A stretch of 64,000 nt of DNA from positions 548,691 through 612,690 of the forward strand of contig NZ_JAPVBJ010000002.1 of assembly GCF_026967985.1 (NCBI RefSeq). The letters are read 5' to 3'. Below the pieces are notes generated by a model. That model worked only from the letters and a program-made list of their open reading frames with translations. It was not told the DNA's origin and made no database searches. Position numbers and translations under genes: made by a program. Below, piece after piece: positions 1 to 7,329 of this stretch. This DNA comes from Modestobacter sp. VKM Ac-2984. Its GTDB lineage: Bacteria > Actinomycetota > Actinomycetes > Mycobacteriales > Geodermatophilaceae. Within the stretch, counting starts at the first letter, position 1. Each line of letters begins with the position of its first letter.

Positions 1-655
1 TCGCCACCCCGCCGGACGAGGCCAACCCGGCCCTCGGTGTCCGCGGGCTGCGCACCGCCCGCCGCGACCCCGGCCTGTGACCCACCAGCTGGACGCCGTG
101 GCGCAGGCCGCCAGCAGCACCGGCGCCGCCCCTTGGGTGATGGCGCCGATGGTGGCCACGGTGGCCGAGGCCGCGGAGTTCGCCGCCCAGGTGCGGGAGC
201 GGGGCATGGTGCCGGGCGTCATGGTGGAGGTGCCCTCGGTCGCCGTCCTCGCCGACCGGTTCCTCGAGCACCTGGACTTCCTGTCGATCGGCACCAACGA
301 CCTGTCGCAGTACACGCTCGCCGCCGACCGGCTCTCCGCGGACCTGGCAGACCTGACCGACCCGTGGCAGCCCGCGCTGCTCGCGCTGGTGCAGGCGACG
401 GCGGCGGCCGGTCAGCGCGCCGGGAAGCCCGTGGGGGTCTGCGGTGAGGCGGCCGCCGACCCGATGCTGGCGTGCGTGCTGGTCGGCATGGGGATCACCT
501 CGCTGTCCTGCGCCGCCTCGTCGGTGGCCGGGGTGGGCGCACGGCTGGCGACGGTGGACCTGGCGACCTGTCAGCGGGCCGCCGAGGCCGCCCTCGCCGC
601 GGCCGACCCGCAGTCCGCGCGCGCCGCGGTGCGTGAGGTGCTCGCCGCCGGCTGA
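1..655 (+). pseudogene. ptsI: PTS enzyme I, C-terminal part, apparent frameshift
   Basis: This is the C-terminal PEP-binding domain of phosphoenolpyruvate-protein phosphotransferase, the cytoplasmic enzyme that starts the PTS phosphoryl relay. Bases 3-77 read in one frame as the family motif DEANPALGVRGLR and then hit TGA at 78-80. Family-like sequence resumes in another frame from about base 77 (THQLDAV) and runs to the stop at 653-655. It includes the IGTNDLSQYTLAADR signature and the active-site cysteine in GVCGEAAADP. A single lost base near 75-80 explains the break. The 5' part lies outside the window. It could be a true inactivation, a programmed shift or a sequencing error; the rest of the domain is well conserved, which favours recent damage or error. 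Confidence 0.8.
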
Positions 656-669
656 TCCGGGTGCAGCTC

Positions 670-708
670 AGCGCCCCGTCGGTCCAGCCAGCGGACCGGC
701 GGGGCGCT
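670..708 (+). terminator. Rho-independent-type hairpin after ptsI
   Basis: Arms 670-685 and 693-708 pair over 16 bp with one G-T wobble around a 7-base loop, 14 bp after the ptsI stop. No clear T tract follows, as is usual in such GC-rich genomes. Confidence 0.7.
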
Positions 709-879
709 GTCGTCTCCGGGTGAGGGTGCTCACTCAGCAGAGGTGACCGACTGCACTGCGTTGGTGCTGGACAAGTGACGCTCGGGTGAAGGATCCATGG
801 CCAGCACCCCCTTCGAGTGAAGCTTCCGTCGGAGCCTTCAGCGACACGGCCTTAGATCCGTTGGAATAGTCGTCGCCTT

Positions 880-897
880 GCCTGGTTTAATACAGGC
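880..897 (+). promoter_or_regulatory. A/T-richer promoter region with small inverted repeat
   Basis: The 280-bp gap after ptsI is locally A/T-rich around 850-900. GCCTG (880-884) and CAGGC (893-897) flank an A/T-rich loop (GTTTAATA), about 40 bp upstream of the small gene at 936. It is probably part of that gene's promoter or operator. No convincing -35/-10 pair could be fixed. Confidence 0.3.
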
Positions 898-935
898 GTA
901 ACACCCACTCAGGACCCCCGGAAGAAGGCAGTGAC

Positions 936-1091
936 ATGAGCAGCGTGACCTCCAGCTGGCGTCAGCGTCGGCAGGCGTCGCGTACGCGGCGGGCAGTGGA
1001 TGCCGCCGTCGCCCGCACCAGCAGCCCCGCCATGCGGGACGAGCTGCTGACCCTGGCCAACAGCAGCCAGTTCAACAACGTCCTGCGCTGA
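936..1091 (+). CDS. Small basic protein, 51 aa, unknown function
   Basis: An ATG preceded by a purine-rich GGAAGAAGGCAG ribosome site opens a 51-codon frame. The N-terminal half is rich in Arg (WRQRRQASRTRR) and the C-terminal half is amphipathic (MRDELLTLANSSQ, ending FNNVLR). There is no signal peptide or membrane segment. It stands alone between terminator-like hairpins at 670-708 and 1138-1166, so it is probably its own transcription unit. The basic helix-like N-terminus could bind nucleic acid, but that is only a guess from composition. I do not recognise the family. The ribosome site, isolated promoter region and following hairpin support it being a real gene. Confidence 0.6.
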   Translation: MSSVTSSWRQRRQASRTRRAVDAAVARTSSPAMRDELLTLANSSQFNNVLR

Positions 1092-1137
1092 CCACCCACC
1101 GTCCTCGACGACGAGGGCGGACGCAGGCACGCACCGC

Positions 1138-1166
1138 GACCCCGGACTCCCCATGGGAGCCGGGGT
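1138..1166. terminator. Bidirectional hairpin terminator
   Basis: GACCCCGGACTCCC (1138 on) pairs with GGGAGCCGGGGTC (ending at 1166) with a single bulged base. It sits between the convergent small gene and the phosphatase gene. Confidence 0.6.
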
Positions 1167-1187
1167 CCTCTGCTGTGTGGGGCTTCC

Positions 1188-2027
1188 TCAGTCGCGGAGG
1201 CGGGACCGCAGGGCTGCCTGCTCGTCGGCGCCGAAGCCGTGCTGCTCCAGCCAGCCGATCGGGCCGCCCCAGCGCTCGTCGAGCACCTCCAGCACCCGGC
1301 GCATGGACTCGGCCCGCGGGGTGTGGCTGGCGACGTCGCGCCGGGTCATGTCCTCGGCGTAGGTCGGGCTGCTGGCGAGCTTGGCGACGAGTGCGTCGAT
1401 GATCTCGGCGGTCTGCGCGTAGTCGGCGATGATCGCCTCCGGCGTCACCCCCGCCACCGCGAGGGTCAGCGCGCAGACCACGCCGGTCCGGTCCTTGCCC
1501 GCGGCGCAGTGCACCACCGCAGCACCGGGTCCGCCGGCGGCCAGTGACCGGACTGCGGCCAGCACGTTGTCGGTGCCGTCGGTGAGGTAGCCGAGGTAGG
1601 AGCGGACGGCGGGCGGTTCGCCCTCGTCCCCGGGCGCGACCTGGCGGGGGAGGAGCGACTCCGCCCAGTCGGCCGGCAGCTGGGCCCGGATCTCCTCGTC
1701 GCTCTCCTCGGCGGCGAAGACGTCGGTGCGCAGCCCCCGCTCGGGCAGCAGGGTGAAGTGCCGGTGGGTGACCGTGTCCACGTCGCGCAGCGGGCTGCGC
1801 CCCTCGAGCAGGATCTCGGCGGTGGTCCGCAGGTCGACGACCTCGGTCAGCCCCACCTCCTCGACCAGCGCGGCGACGTCGGCCGGGCTGAGGGTCTGCA
1901 GGTTGTCGCTGCGCAGGACCCGGCCGAACTGCGTCGTCCCGCCGTCGGTGGTCGGCAGCCCGCCCAGGTCACGGGTGTTCGTCGTCCCGTCCAGGTGCAG
2001 CCAGCGGTCGGTGCGAGTGCCAGTCAC
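1188..2027 (-). CDS. Tyrosine/serine-type protein phosphatase (Y_phosphatase3 family)
   Basis: This 279-aa cytoplasmic protein carries the PTP loop HCAAGKDRTG at residues 173-182, giving nucleophile Cys174 and phosphate-binding Arg180. The N-terminal NTRDLGG stretch (17-23) is the usual opening of this family, which resembles the secreted mycobacterial PtpB/lipid phosphatases. No signal peptide is seen. Substrate could be phosphotyrosine, phosphoserine or a phosphoinositide; the sequence cannot decide. The GTG start at 2027 is favoured because a TACGGT -10 box sits exactly 7 bp upstream, which would give a leaderless mRNA. It is convergent with the 51-aa gene and lies 18 bp from the next reverse-strand gene. 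Confidence 0.9.
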   Translation of the reverse strand: MTGTRTDRWLHLDGTTNTRDLGGLPTTDGGTTQFGRVLRSDNLQTLSPADVAALVEEVGLTEVVDLRTTAEILLEGRSPLRDVDTVTHRHFTLLPERGLRTDVFAAEESDEEIRAQLPADWAESLLPRQVAPGDEGEPPAVRSYLGYLTDGTDNVLAAVRSLAAGGPGAAVVHCAAGKDRTGVVCALTLAVAGVTPEAIIADYAQTAEIIDALVAKLASSPTYAEDMTRRDVASHTPRAESMRRVLEVLDERWGGPIGWLEQHGFGADEQAALRSRLRD

Positions 2028-2034
2028 GCCCCTG

Positions 2035-2040
2035 ACCGTA
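2035..2040 (-). promoter_or_regulatory. -10 box of a leaderless promoter
   Basis: On the minus strand TACGGT is followed by 7 bases and then the GTG start of the phosphatase gene, so transcription would begin at or near the start codon. Confidence 0.5.
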
Positions 2041-2045
2041 CGACG

Positions 2046-2963
2046 TCAGCCGCGCGCCAGCAGCTCCCGGCACACGGCGAGCAGCCGTTCGCGCAGCGCA
2101 GCGCCGCGGTCGGCGAAGGCGCGCTGGGCGGCGCCGTACTCGGCCTTGCCCTCCGGCGTCTCGACCGCCACGGGTGCGTACCCGTGGCTCGTGAGGTCGT
2201 AGGGGGAGGCACGCATGTCCAGCTCGCGGACGTCGGCGGCCAGCGCGAAGCAGTCGGCCAGCAGCTCACCGGGCACCGCGGGGCTGAGCTTGTAGGCCCA
2301 CTTGAAGAGGTCCATCGTGGCGTGCAGGCAGCCCGGCTGCTCCAGCTGCTGCTGGGTCTCCCGGGTCGGCGTCAGCGTGTTCCGGGGGGCGCCGGCCCGG
2401 GTGAAGAACCGGAACGCGTCGATGTGGCTGCACTGCACCCGGTGCGACTCGACGACGGCGTCGGTGCCGGCCTGGCCCAGCCGCAGCGGCAGCGGGTGGC
2501 GTACCTCGCCGTCCTCGGGGCGGTAGAGCATCGCCCACTCGTGCATGCCGAAGCAGCCGAACTGTCCCGGGCGGCCGGCCGTCCCGCGAAGCAGGCCCTC
2601 GACCCAGCCGACCGACGACCGCCGCTTGGCCAGGAACGCCGGCACGTCGAGCCCGACCCCGCGCACCGGCTCCCCGGCGGCGTCCCGGGCGTCGACCTCG
2701 GTGTAGAACGGCCAGCTCAGCCGCTCGTCGGCGGCCGCGCCGGTCAGGACGACGCCGACCCCCGGGTGCCAGCGGCGCAGCCGGCCCGGCGTCTCGGAGT
2801 AGTAGGTGAAGAGGAAGTCCAGCACCGGGTGCGCGACCCCGGCCCGGCGGCGCTCCTGGTGCGGCACCAGCCAGGCGTCCATCCGCTGCTGGTGGGCCGC
2901 AGCCCGGGCCGCCCACTCCGCCTCCGGCAGCACCGTCGGCGCAGGGGAGAGCAGCGGGAGCAC
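2046..2963 (-). CDS. Putative 3-methyladenine DNA glycosylase-type protein
   Basis: This is a soluble protein of about 305 aa. It has the conserved LDFLFTYYS block followed by LRRWHPGVGV near the N-terminus, and later FGCFGMHEWAMLYR, HIDAFRFFT and CLHATMDLFKWAYKL. I recognise this set as the actinobacterial family commonly labelled 3-methyladenine DNA glycosylase; biochemical proof for that label is thin, so the function is tentative. The GTG at 2963 (VLPLLSPAPTVLP) was chosen; an in-frame GTG at 2984 is the alternative. It lies divergent to the ABC exporter operon across 177 bp in which I see only the ribosome site of the next gene. Confidence 0.7.
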   Translation of the reverse strand: MLPLLSPAPTVLPEAEWAARAAAHQQRMDAWLVPHQERRRAGVAHPVLDFLFTYYSETPGRLRRWHPGVGVVLTGAAADERLSWPFYTEVDARDAAGEPVRGVGLDVPAFLAKRRSSVGWVEGLLRGTAGRPGQFGCFGMHEWAMLYRPEDGEVRHPLPLRLGQAGTDAVVESHRVQCSHIDAFRFFTRAGAPRNTLTPTRETQQQLEQPGCLHATMDLFKWAYKLSPAVPGELLADCFALAADVRELDMRASPYDLTSHGYAPVAVETPEGKAEYGAAQRAFADRGAALRERLLAVCRELLARG

Positions 2964-3140
2964 CGACCCAGGGTAGGCGCGCACCGCGGACCCCTGACAC
3001 CTGTCACCGCCCGGCCGTGCACCGGCGGGGAGAAGTCGTGCACCCAGGCACCTGTGCCGGCCGCTGTCCGGCGGCAACGTGAGGGGTGCGTCCGACAGCC
3101 CGGCCCGACGGCGGCCGGCGGCGCACCGAGGAGGTCGACC

Positions 3141-4109
3141 GTGCACCCCAGCGCCCCACCCGTGCTCCCACCCGTGACCGTCGAGGCCGCTCCAGCGATC
3201 GCGGTCCGGGACCTGCGGCGCAGCTACGGCGACTTCGAGGCCGTCCGGGGCATCTCCGTCGAGGTGAGGCCCGGGGAGGTGCTCGCCCTCCTGGGGGTCA
3301 ACGGTGCCGGCAAGACCTCCGCCCTGGAGGTGCTGGAGGGGCTCGCCGACGCAGGCAGCGGGACCGTCCGGGTGCTGGGCATGGACCCGGTCACCGAGCG
3401 GGCCCGGGTCCGCCCGCACCTGGGCGTGCTGCTGCAGAGCAGCGGCCTGCCCGGCGACCTCACCGTCGCCGAGACCCTGCGCACGTGGGCCGGCACGCTG
3501 ACCGCACCCCGGCCGGTCGAGGAGGCCCTGACCCAGGTCGGCCTCACCGGTCGCGCCGACGTCCGGGTGCGCAGTCTCTCCGGGGGCGAGCGACGGCGCC
3601 TGGACCTCGCGCTGGCCCTGCTCGGCCGGCCCGGCGTCGTCGTCCTCGACGAGCCGACCACCGGGCTGGACCCGGAGTCCCGACGCCAGGTCTGGGCGCT
3701 GGTCCAGGGGCTGGTGGCCGACGGCGCCGCGGTGCTGCTGACCACGCACCACCTGGAGGAGGCCGAGGAGCTCGCCGACCGCGTCGCCATCATGCGGGGC
3801 GGGCAGATCGTGCTGTCCGGGACCCAGGCCGAGATCGCCGAGACCCAGCCAGCCACCATCCGCTTCGGCCTCGACGAGGACGCCCCGCGGCCGCCGGTCC
3901 CCGCCGGCGTGCAGGTGGTCACCGACGGGCGGCGGGTGGAGTGGCACACCCGCGCGTTGCAGCCGGTGCTCGCCGGGCTGCTGGCCTGGGCGGCCGAGCA
4001 CGGGGTCGTGCTGCGGACCCTGCTGGCCCGCGCCGGCTCCCTGGAGCAGGCCTTCCTCGCCGTCGCCGACGGCACCGACCCGCGCGAGACCCCGGAGGAG
4101 AACGAATGA
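3141..4109 (+). CDS. ABC exporter ATP-binding protein
   Basis: This 322-aa ATPase is of the drug/antibiotic-export (DrrA-like) type. Walker A is GVNGAGKT (52-59), the signature LSGGE is at 146-150 and Walker B VVVLDE at 166-171, followed by a C-terminal DrrA-like extension. The GTG start at 3141 is set by a GAGGAGGT ribosome site 5 bp upstream. The stop overlaps the permease start as ATGA (4106-4109), so the two are translationally coupled. It energises the membrane partner encoded next, and the following histidine kinase and regulator suggest a sensor-exporter module for an envelope stress or antibiotic. The substrate is not predictable. Confidence 0.95.
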   Translation: MHPSAPPVLPPVTVEAAPAIAVRDLRRSYGDFEAVRGISVEVRPGEVLALLGVNGAGKTSALEVLEGLADAGSGTVRVLGMDPVTERARVRPHLGVLLQSSGLPGDLTVAETLRTWAGTLTAPRPVEEALTQVGLTGRADVRVRSLSGGERRRLDLALALLGRPGVVVLDEPTTGLDPESRRQVWALVQGLVADGAAVLLTTHHLEEAEELADRVAIMRGGQIVLSGTQAEIAETQPATIRFGLDEDAPRPPVPAGVQVVTDGRRVEWHTRALQPVLAGLLAWAAEHGVVLRTLLARAGSLEQAFLAVADGTDPRETPEENE

Positions 4110-4933
4110 CCGCCACGACCCCCGATCGCACGACCCTCGACCGCCCCACCAGCGGACCCTCCCGGCTGTCCCGGGTGTGGTCCCTGGCCTCGGCCGAGAC
4201 CAGGATGCTGGGCCGCAACCGGACCGCCCTGGTGAACTCCGTCGTCCTGCCGCTGCTCTTCGTCGCGGCCGTCCCGGCGCTGGGCATGGACGAGGGCGAG
4301 CTGCCCTTCGGCGCCCGGCTGCTGGTGACCGCCGTCGGCATCAGCTTGGTGATGCTGACCTACTACAACCTGGTGACCACTTACGTGGCCCGCCGGGAGG
4401 ACCTGGTGCTGCAGCGGATGCGCACCGGGGAGCTGACCGACGTCGAGGTGCTGGCCGGCACCGCTGCGCCCACCGTGTTCGTCACGCTCGGCCAGGTGGT
4501 GATCATCGCCGCGGGCGTGGTGCTGCTCGGCGAGTGGTCGGCCCCCGCCGACGTCGTCCTGCCGCTGGTCGCCCTGCTCGCGGGGACGCTGCTGATGGTC
4601 GTGCTGGCCGCGGCGAGCACGAGCTTCACCCGGACGCCGGAGTCCGCGCAGATCACCACGTTGCCGATCATCGTGGTCTCCACCGGGCTGTCCGGCGTCT
4701 TCTACCCGCTCTCCGTCTTGCCCGAGGCGCTGGGCCAGATCGCCCGGTTCCTGCCGCTCACCCCGGTCGTCGAGCTGCTGCAGCTGGGCCTGGCCGGCCA
4801 GACCTGGCAGGGCGACCCGGTCGACGGCAGCGTCTGGCCGCACGCCGGCATGCCGCTGGCGGTGCTCGCCGGCTGGCTGGTCGTGGGCTCGATCGCCGCC
4901 CGGCGCGGGTTCCGGTGGGCTCCCCGCCGGTGA
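4106..4933 (+). CDS. ABC-2 type exporter permease
   Basis: This 275-aa membrane protein has about six hydrophobic segments, the first around residues 45-60 (VVLPLLFVAAVPAL) and the last near the C-terminus (AVLAGWLVVGSIAA). A periplasm-facing LSGVFYPLSVLPE block is typical of the ABC-2 family. The start overlaps the ATPase stop by 4 bp. It forms the transport channel with the ATPase. The intergenic gap to the kinase is 32 bp, so all four genes to 6779 are likely one operon. Confidence 0.92.
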   Translation: MTATTPDRTTLDRPTSGPSRLSRVWSLASAETRMLGRNRTALVNSVVLPLLFVAAVPALGMDEGELPFGARLLVTAVGISLVMLTYYNLVTTYVARREDLVLQRMRTGELTDVEVLAGTAAPTVFVTLGQVVIIAAGVVLLGEWSAPADVVLPLVALLAGTLLMVVLAAASTSFTRTPESAQITTLPIIVVSTGLSGVFYPLSVLPEALGQIARFLPLTPVVELLQLGLAGQTWQGDPVDGSVWPHAGMPLAVLAGWLVVGSIAARRGFRWAPRR

Positions 4934-4965
4934 GGTCCCGCCCCCGGGACGGTCGGTACGGCAGC

Positions 4966-6177
4966 ATGACCGCCGTGCCGACCGTCTCCCGCTGGTGGAA
5001 CAGCCGGACGGCGCCGCAGCGGATCGACCTCTACACCCGCTGGTCCTTCTACGTCTTCCTGGCCGGGCTGCCGGTGCTCGCCCTCGCGGTGGTGGGTGCG
5101 GCGGTCGAGGGGGCGGAGCCGACGGAGGGGGCGTGGCTGTTCGTCGCCGGATCCGTCGTCACCGCGGCGATGGCGGTGCAGCTGACCCGGCGGGGGCTGG
5201 CGGCGCACCTGGCCGCACGACCGCTCCCCGGGCGGCTGGCCGTCCTGGCGTTCTGCCTCGCGGGGGCGACGGCGGCCGGCGGGGCCTGGGCGTTCGCCGA
5301 CCGTGAGACGTCGGTCGCGGTGCCGTGGTCGGTCACCCTGCCCCTCGGTGCGGTGCTCATCGCCTGCTCGACGGTCTGGAGCACCCGGCAGCTCGCCCCG
5401 TACGCGATGGGCATCGGGGTGCTTAGCGGCTTCGTCACCTCGCTCGGCGACGCGCACCCTGCCGCGGCCGCCGTGCAGGGCGTGGTGATGGCGACGACGG
5501 TCCTCTTCGTGGTCCTGGCCTTCCGGTTCACCGTCTGGGTGCTCGACGTGGTGCTGGAGATGGAGCGCAGCCGCGGTGTGCAGCTGCAGCTGGCGGTGGC
5601 CGAGGAGCGGCTGCGGTTCGCCCGCGACCTGCACGACGTCATGGGCCGGAACCTCTCGGCGATCGCGGTGAAGAGCCAGCTGGCCGGGGAGCTCGTGCGC
5701 CGGTCCCGGCCGGAGGCCGCCGCGGAGGTGGCCGACATCAGCCGGATCGCCGAGGAGTCGCTGAAGGAGGTCCGGGAGGTGGTCCGCGGCTACCGCCGGA
5801 CCGACCTCACCGGCGAGCTCGCCGGGGCACGCTCCGTGCTGCGCGCGGCCGGCGTGGGCTGCACGGTGCAGGGTGAGGACGGTGCCGGCACCCTGCCCGA
5901 GCCCGTGCAGGCCGCGCTGGGCTGGGTGGTGCTGGAGGCGGTCACCAACGTGCTGCGGCACAGCGAGGCCGCAGAGTGCACGATCACGCTGGAGCGAGGG
6001 AGTGGAGAGGTGCGGCTGACCGTGAGCAACGACGGCGTCTCCACCGACCCGGGTGAGGGCAACGGCCTGACGGGCCTGCGCGAGCGGCTGGCCGGTGCCG
6101 GCGGGACGCTGCACGCCGGCCGGGACGGCGACCGGTTCACCGTCACCGCCACGGTGCCCGCCGGGGGTGCGGCGTGA
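4966..6177 (+). CDS. DesK/NarX-type sensor histidine kinase
   Basis: This is a 403-aa membrane kinase. Residues 28-195 hold five or six transmembrane segments with little extracellular sequence, as in DesK-type sensors that read membrane state. HisKA_3 dimerisation follows with phospho-acceptor His223 in RFARDLHDVMGRN. A short HATPase_c domain has the N box (EAVTNVLRHS) and G box (GNGLTGLRERL). It ends by overlapping the GTG of the response regulator. Neighbouring exporter genes suggest that it controls their expression in response to the exported compound or to membrane perturbation. Confidence 0.93.
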   Translation: MTAVPTVSRWWNSRTAPQRIDLYTRWSFYVFLAGLPVLALAVVGAAVEGAEPTEGAWLFVAGSVVTAAMAVQLTRRGLAAHLAARPLPGRLAVLAFCLAGATAAGGAWAFADRETSVAVPWSVTLPLGAVLIACSTVWSTRQLAPYAMGIGVLSGFVTSLGDAHPAAAAVQGVVMATTVLFVVLAFRFTVWVLDVVLEMERSRGVQLQLAVAEERLRFARDLHDVMGRNLSAIAVKSQLAGELVRRSRPEAAAEVADISRIAEESLKEVREVVRGYRRTDLTGELAGARSVLRAAGVGCTVQGEDGAGTLPEPVQAALGWVVLEAVTNVLRHSEAAECTITLERGSGEVRLTVSNDGVSTDPGEGNGLTGLRERLAGAGGTLHAGRDGDRFTVTATVPAGGAA

Positions 6178-6779
6178 TCCGGGTGCTGCTGGCCGACGAC
6201 GAGAACCTGGTCCGGGTCGCCTTCGCCGCACTGCTCGGCCTGGAGGACGACCTCGAGGTGGTCGCCCAGGCCTCCTCCGGCGCCGAGGCACTGGCGATGG
6301 CCCGGGCGCACACGCCGGACGTCGCCGTCCTGGACCTGCAGATGCCCGACCGGGACGGGATCAGCGTGGCCGGCGAACTCGCCACGCTGCTGCCCGGCTG
6401 TGGGTTGGTCATCGTCACCGGCCACGGGCGGCCGGGGCACCTCAAGCGTGCCCTGGAGGCCGGGGTCCGCGGGTTCCTGCCGAAGACGGTGAGCGCCGCC
6501 GTGCTCAGCGACGTGGTGCGCACCGTGCACCGGGGTGGGCGCTACGTCGACCCGGAGCTGGCGGCGGAGGCGATCAGCGCCGGGGACAGCCCGCTGACGC
6601 CGCGCGAGGCCGACGTGCTGGAGCTGGCCGCCGGCGGCGCTCCGGTGGAGGAGATCGCCGTCCGGGCGCACCTGTCACCGGGGACGGTGCGCAACCACCT
6701 GTCGGCGGCCTCGGCCAAGCTGGGTGCACCGAACCGGCACGCCGCCGTGGAGACGGCGCGCCGGCACGGCTGGATCTGA
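6174..6779 (+). CDS. NarL/FixJ-family response regulator
   Basis: This 201-aa regulator has a receiver domain with acidic pocket D8-D9 and phospho-acceptor Asp54 (VLDLQMPDRDG). A LuxR-type helix-turn-helix follows (LTPREADVLELAAGG ... LSPGTVRNHLSAASAKL). The GTG start overlaps the kinase TGA, so the pair is translationally coupled. It resembles DesR and probably activates the upstream ABC exporter genes or membrane-lipid genes; that target assignment is inference. Confidence 0.94.
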   Translation: MIRVLLADDENLVRVAFAALLGLEDDLEVVAQASSGAEALAMARAHTPDVAVLDLQMPDRDGISVAGELATLLPGCGLVIVTGHGRPGHLKRALEAGVRGFLPKTVSAAVLSDVVRTVHRGGRYVDPELAAEAISAGDSPLTPREADVLELAAGGAPVEEIAVRAHLSPGTVRNHLSAASAKLGAPNRHAAVETARRHGWI

Positions 6780-6784
6780 GGAGG

Positions 6785-6800
6785 GCTCCCTCGCGGGAGC
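6785..6800. terminator. Short hairpin between convergent genes
   Basis: GCTCCC (6785-6790) and GGGAGC (6795-6800) form a 6-bp stem with a TCGC loop between the response regulator and the convergent small gene. It is weak but suitably placed. Confidence 0.4.
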
Positions 6801-6806
6801 GGTGGG

Positions 6807-6986
6807 TCAGGAGTTGCCGGGGCGGGTGACGGAGTCCTCGGTCTGGGCGTCGTCGTCGGTGAGCAGGACGGTGTCCTTCTCGCCGCCGTCCCCGCGGTCG
6901 TGGCCGGGGGTGCCGTCGACCAGGTCGCCCTCGGGGTCGTCGGTCGCCGGGGAGTCGTGGTATCCGCTGGTGGCGGGCTCTGTCAT
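6807..6986 (-). CDS. Small acidic disordered protein, 59 aa
   Basis: The ATG at 6986 follows a GAGAGGTCC ribosome site. The 59-aa product is dominated by Asp, Glu, Gly, Thr and Pro (DDPEGDLVDG, DRGDGGEKD, LTDDDAQTED) with no hydrophobic core, so it is probably intrinsically disordered. The next upstream gene on the same strand (7011-7244) encodes a similar product and ends 24 bp away, so the two are likely co-transcribed. No known domain is recognised. The composition is like hydrophilins that accumulate under water stress, but no function is shown. Confidence 0.6.
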   Translation of the reverse strand: MTEPATSGYHDSPATDDPEGDLVDGTPGHDRGDGGEKDTVLLTDDDAQTEDSVTRPGNS

Positions 6987-7010
6987 GGGGTGGACCTCTC
7001 GATCAGGGGG

Positions 7011-7244
7011 TCAGGACGGGTCGGCGCGCTGCGCCAGCGAGGGCTCGGTGGAGGTGCGCTCCGGCTGGAGGTCGTCGCTCTCCGCGTCCCGTGCCAGCGC
7101 GGCGTCCCGAGTCAACGGGACGCCCTCCCGGGTGCCGGTCTCGTTCGTGTCCTCGGCACCGGTGCCCAGATCGCTGTTGTCGCCCGTCCCGGAAGCCGTG
7201 GGCACGTCCTGCTGGATGCGGTCGCTGCCGCCGGTCTCGCTCAT
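7011..7244 (-). CDS. Small acidic disordered protein, 77 aa
   Basis: A GAGGAGGA ribosome site 7 bp before the ATG at 7244 fixes the start; a longer in-frame reading to 7307 lacks such a site. The 77-aa product is hydrophilic and low in aromatic residues (SGTGDNSDLGTGAEDTNETG), with a charged Arg/Asp/Glu region in the second half. It is likely disordered and co-transcribed with the 59-aa gene downstream. Family unknown. Confidence 0.6.
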   Translation of the reverse strand: MSETGGSDRIQQDVPTASGTGDNSDLGTGAEDTNETGTREGVPLTRDAALARDAESDDLQPERTSTEPSLAQRADPS

Positions 7245-7329
7245 CGCGGTCCTCCTCGCGTGGACGTCGTCCTCCGCCCATGCCCGCGATGCCGCGGGCC
7301 CATGCACCGCCGGCCGCCTCCCGTCCGCC

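Noticed and set aside
2046-4001. A 651-codon minus-strand frame joining the glycosylase-like gene with sequence opposite the ABC ATPase
   Set aside because: The part above about 2984 is the antisense of the ATPase gene. Only the C-terminal 305 residues show family motifs.
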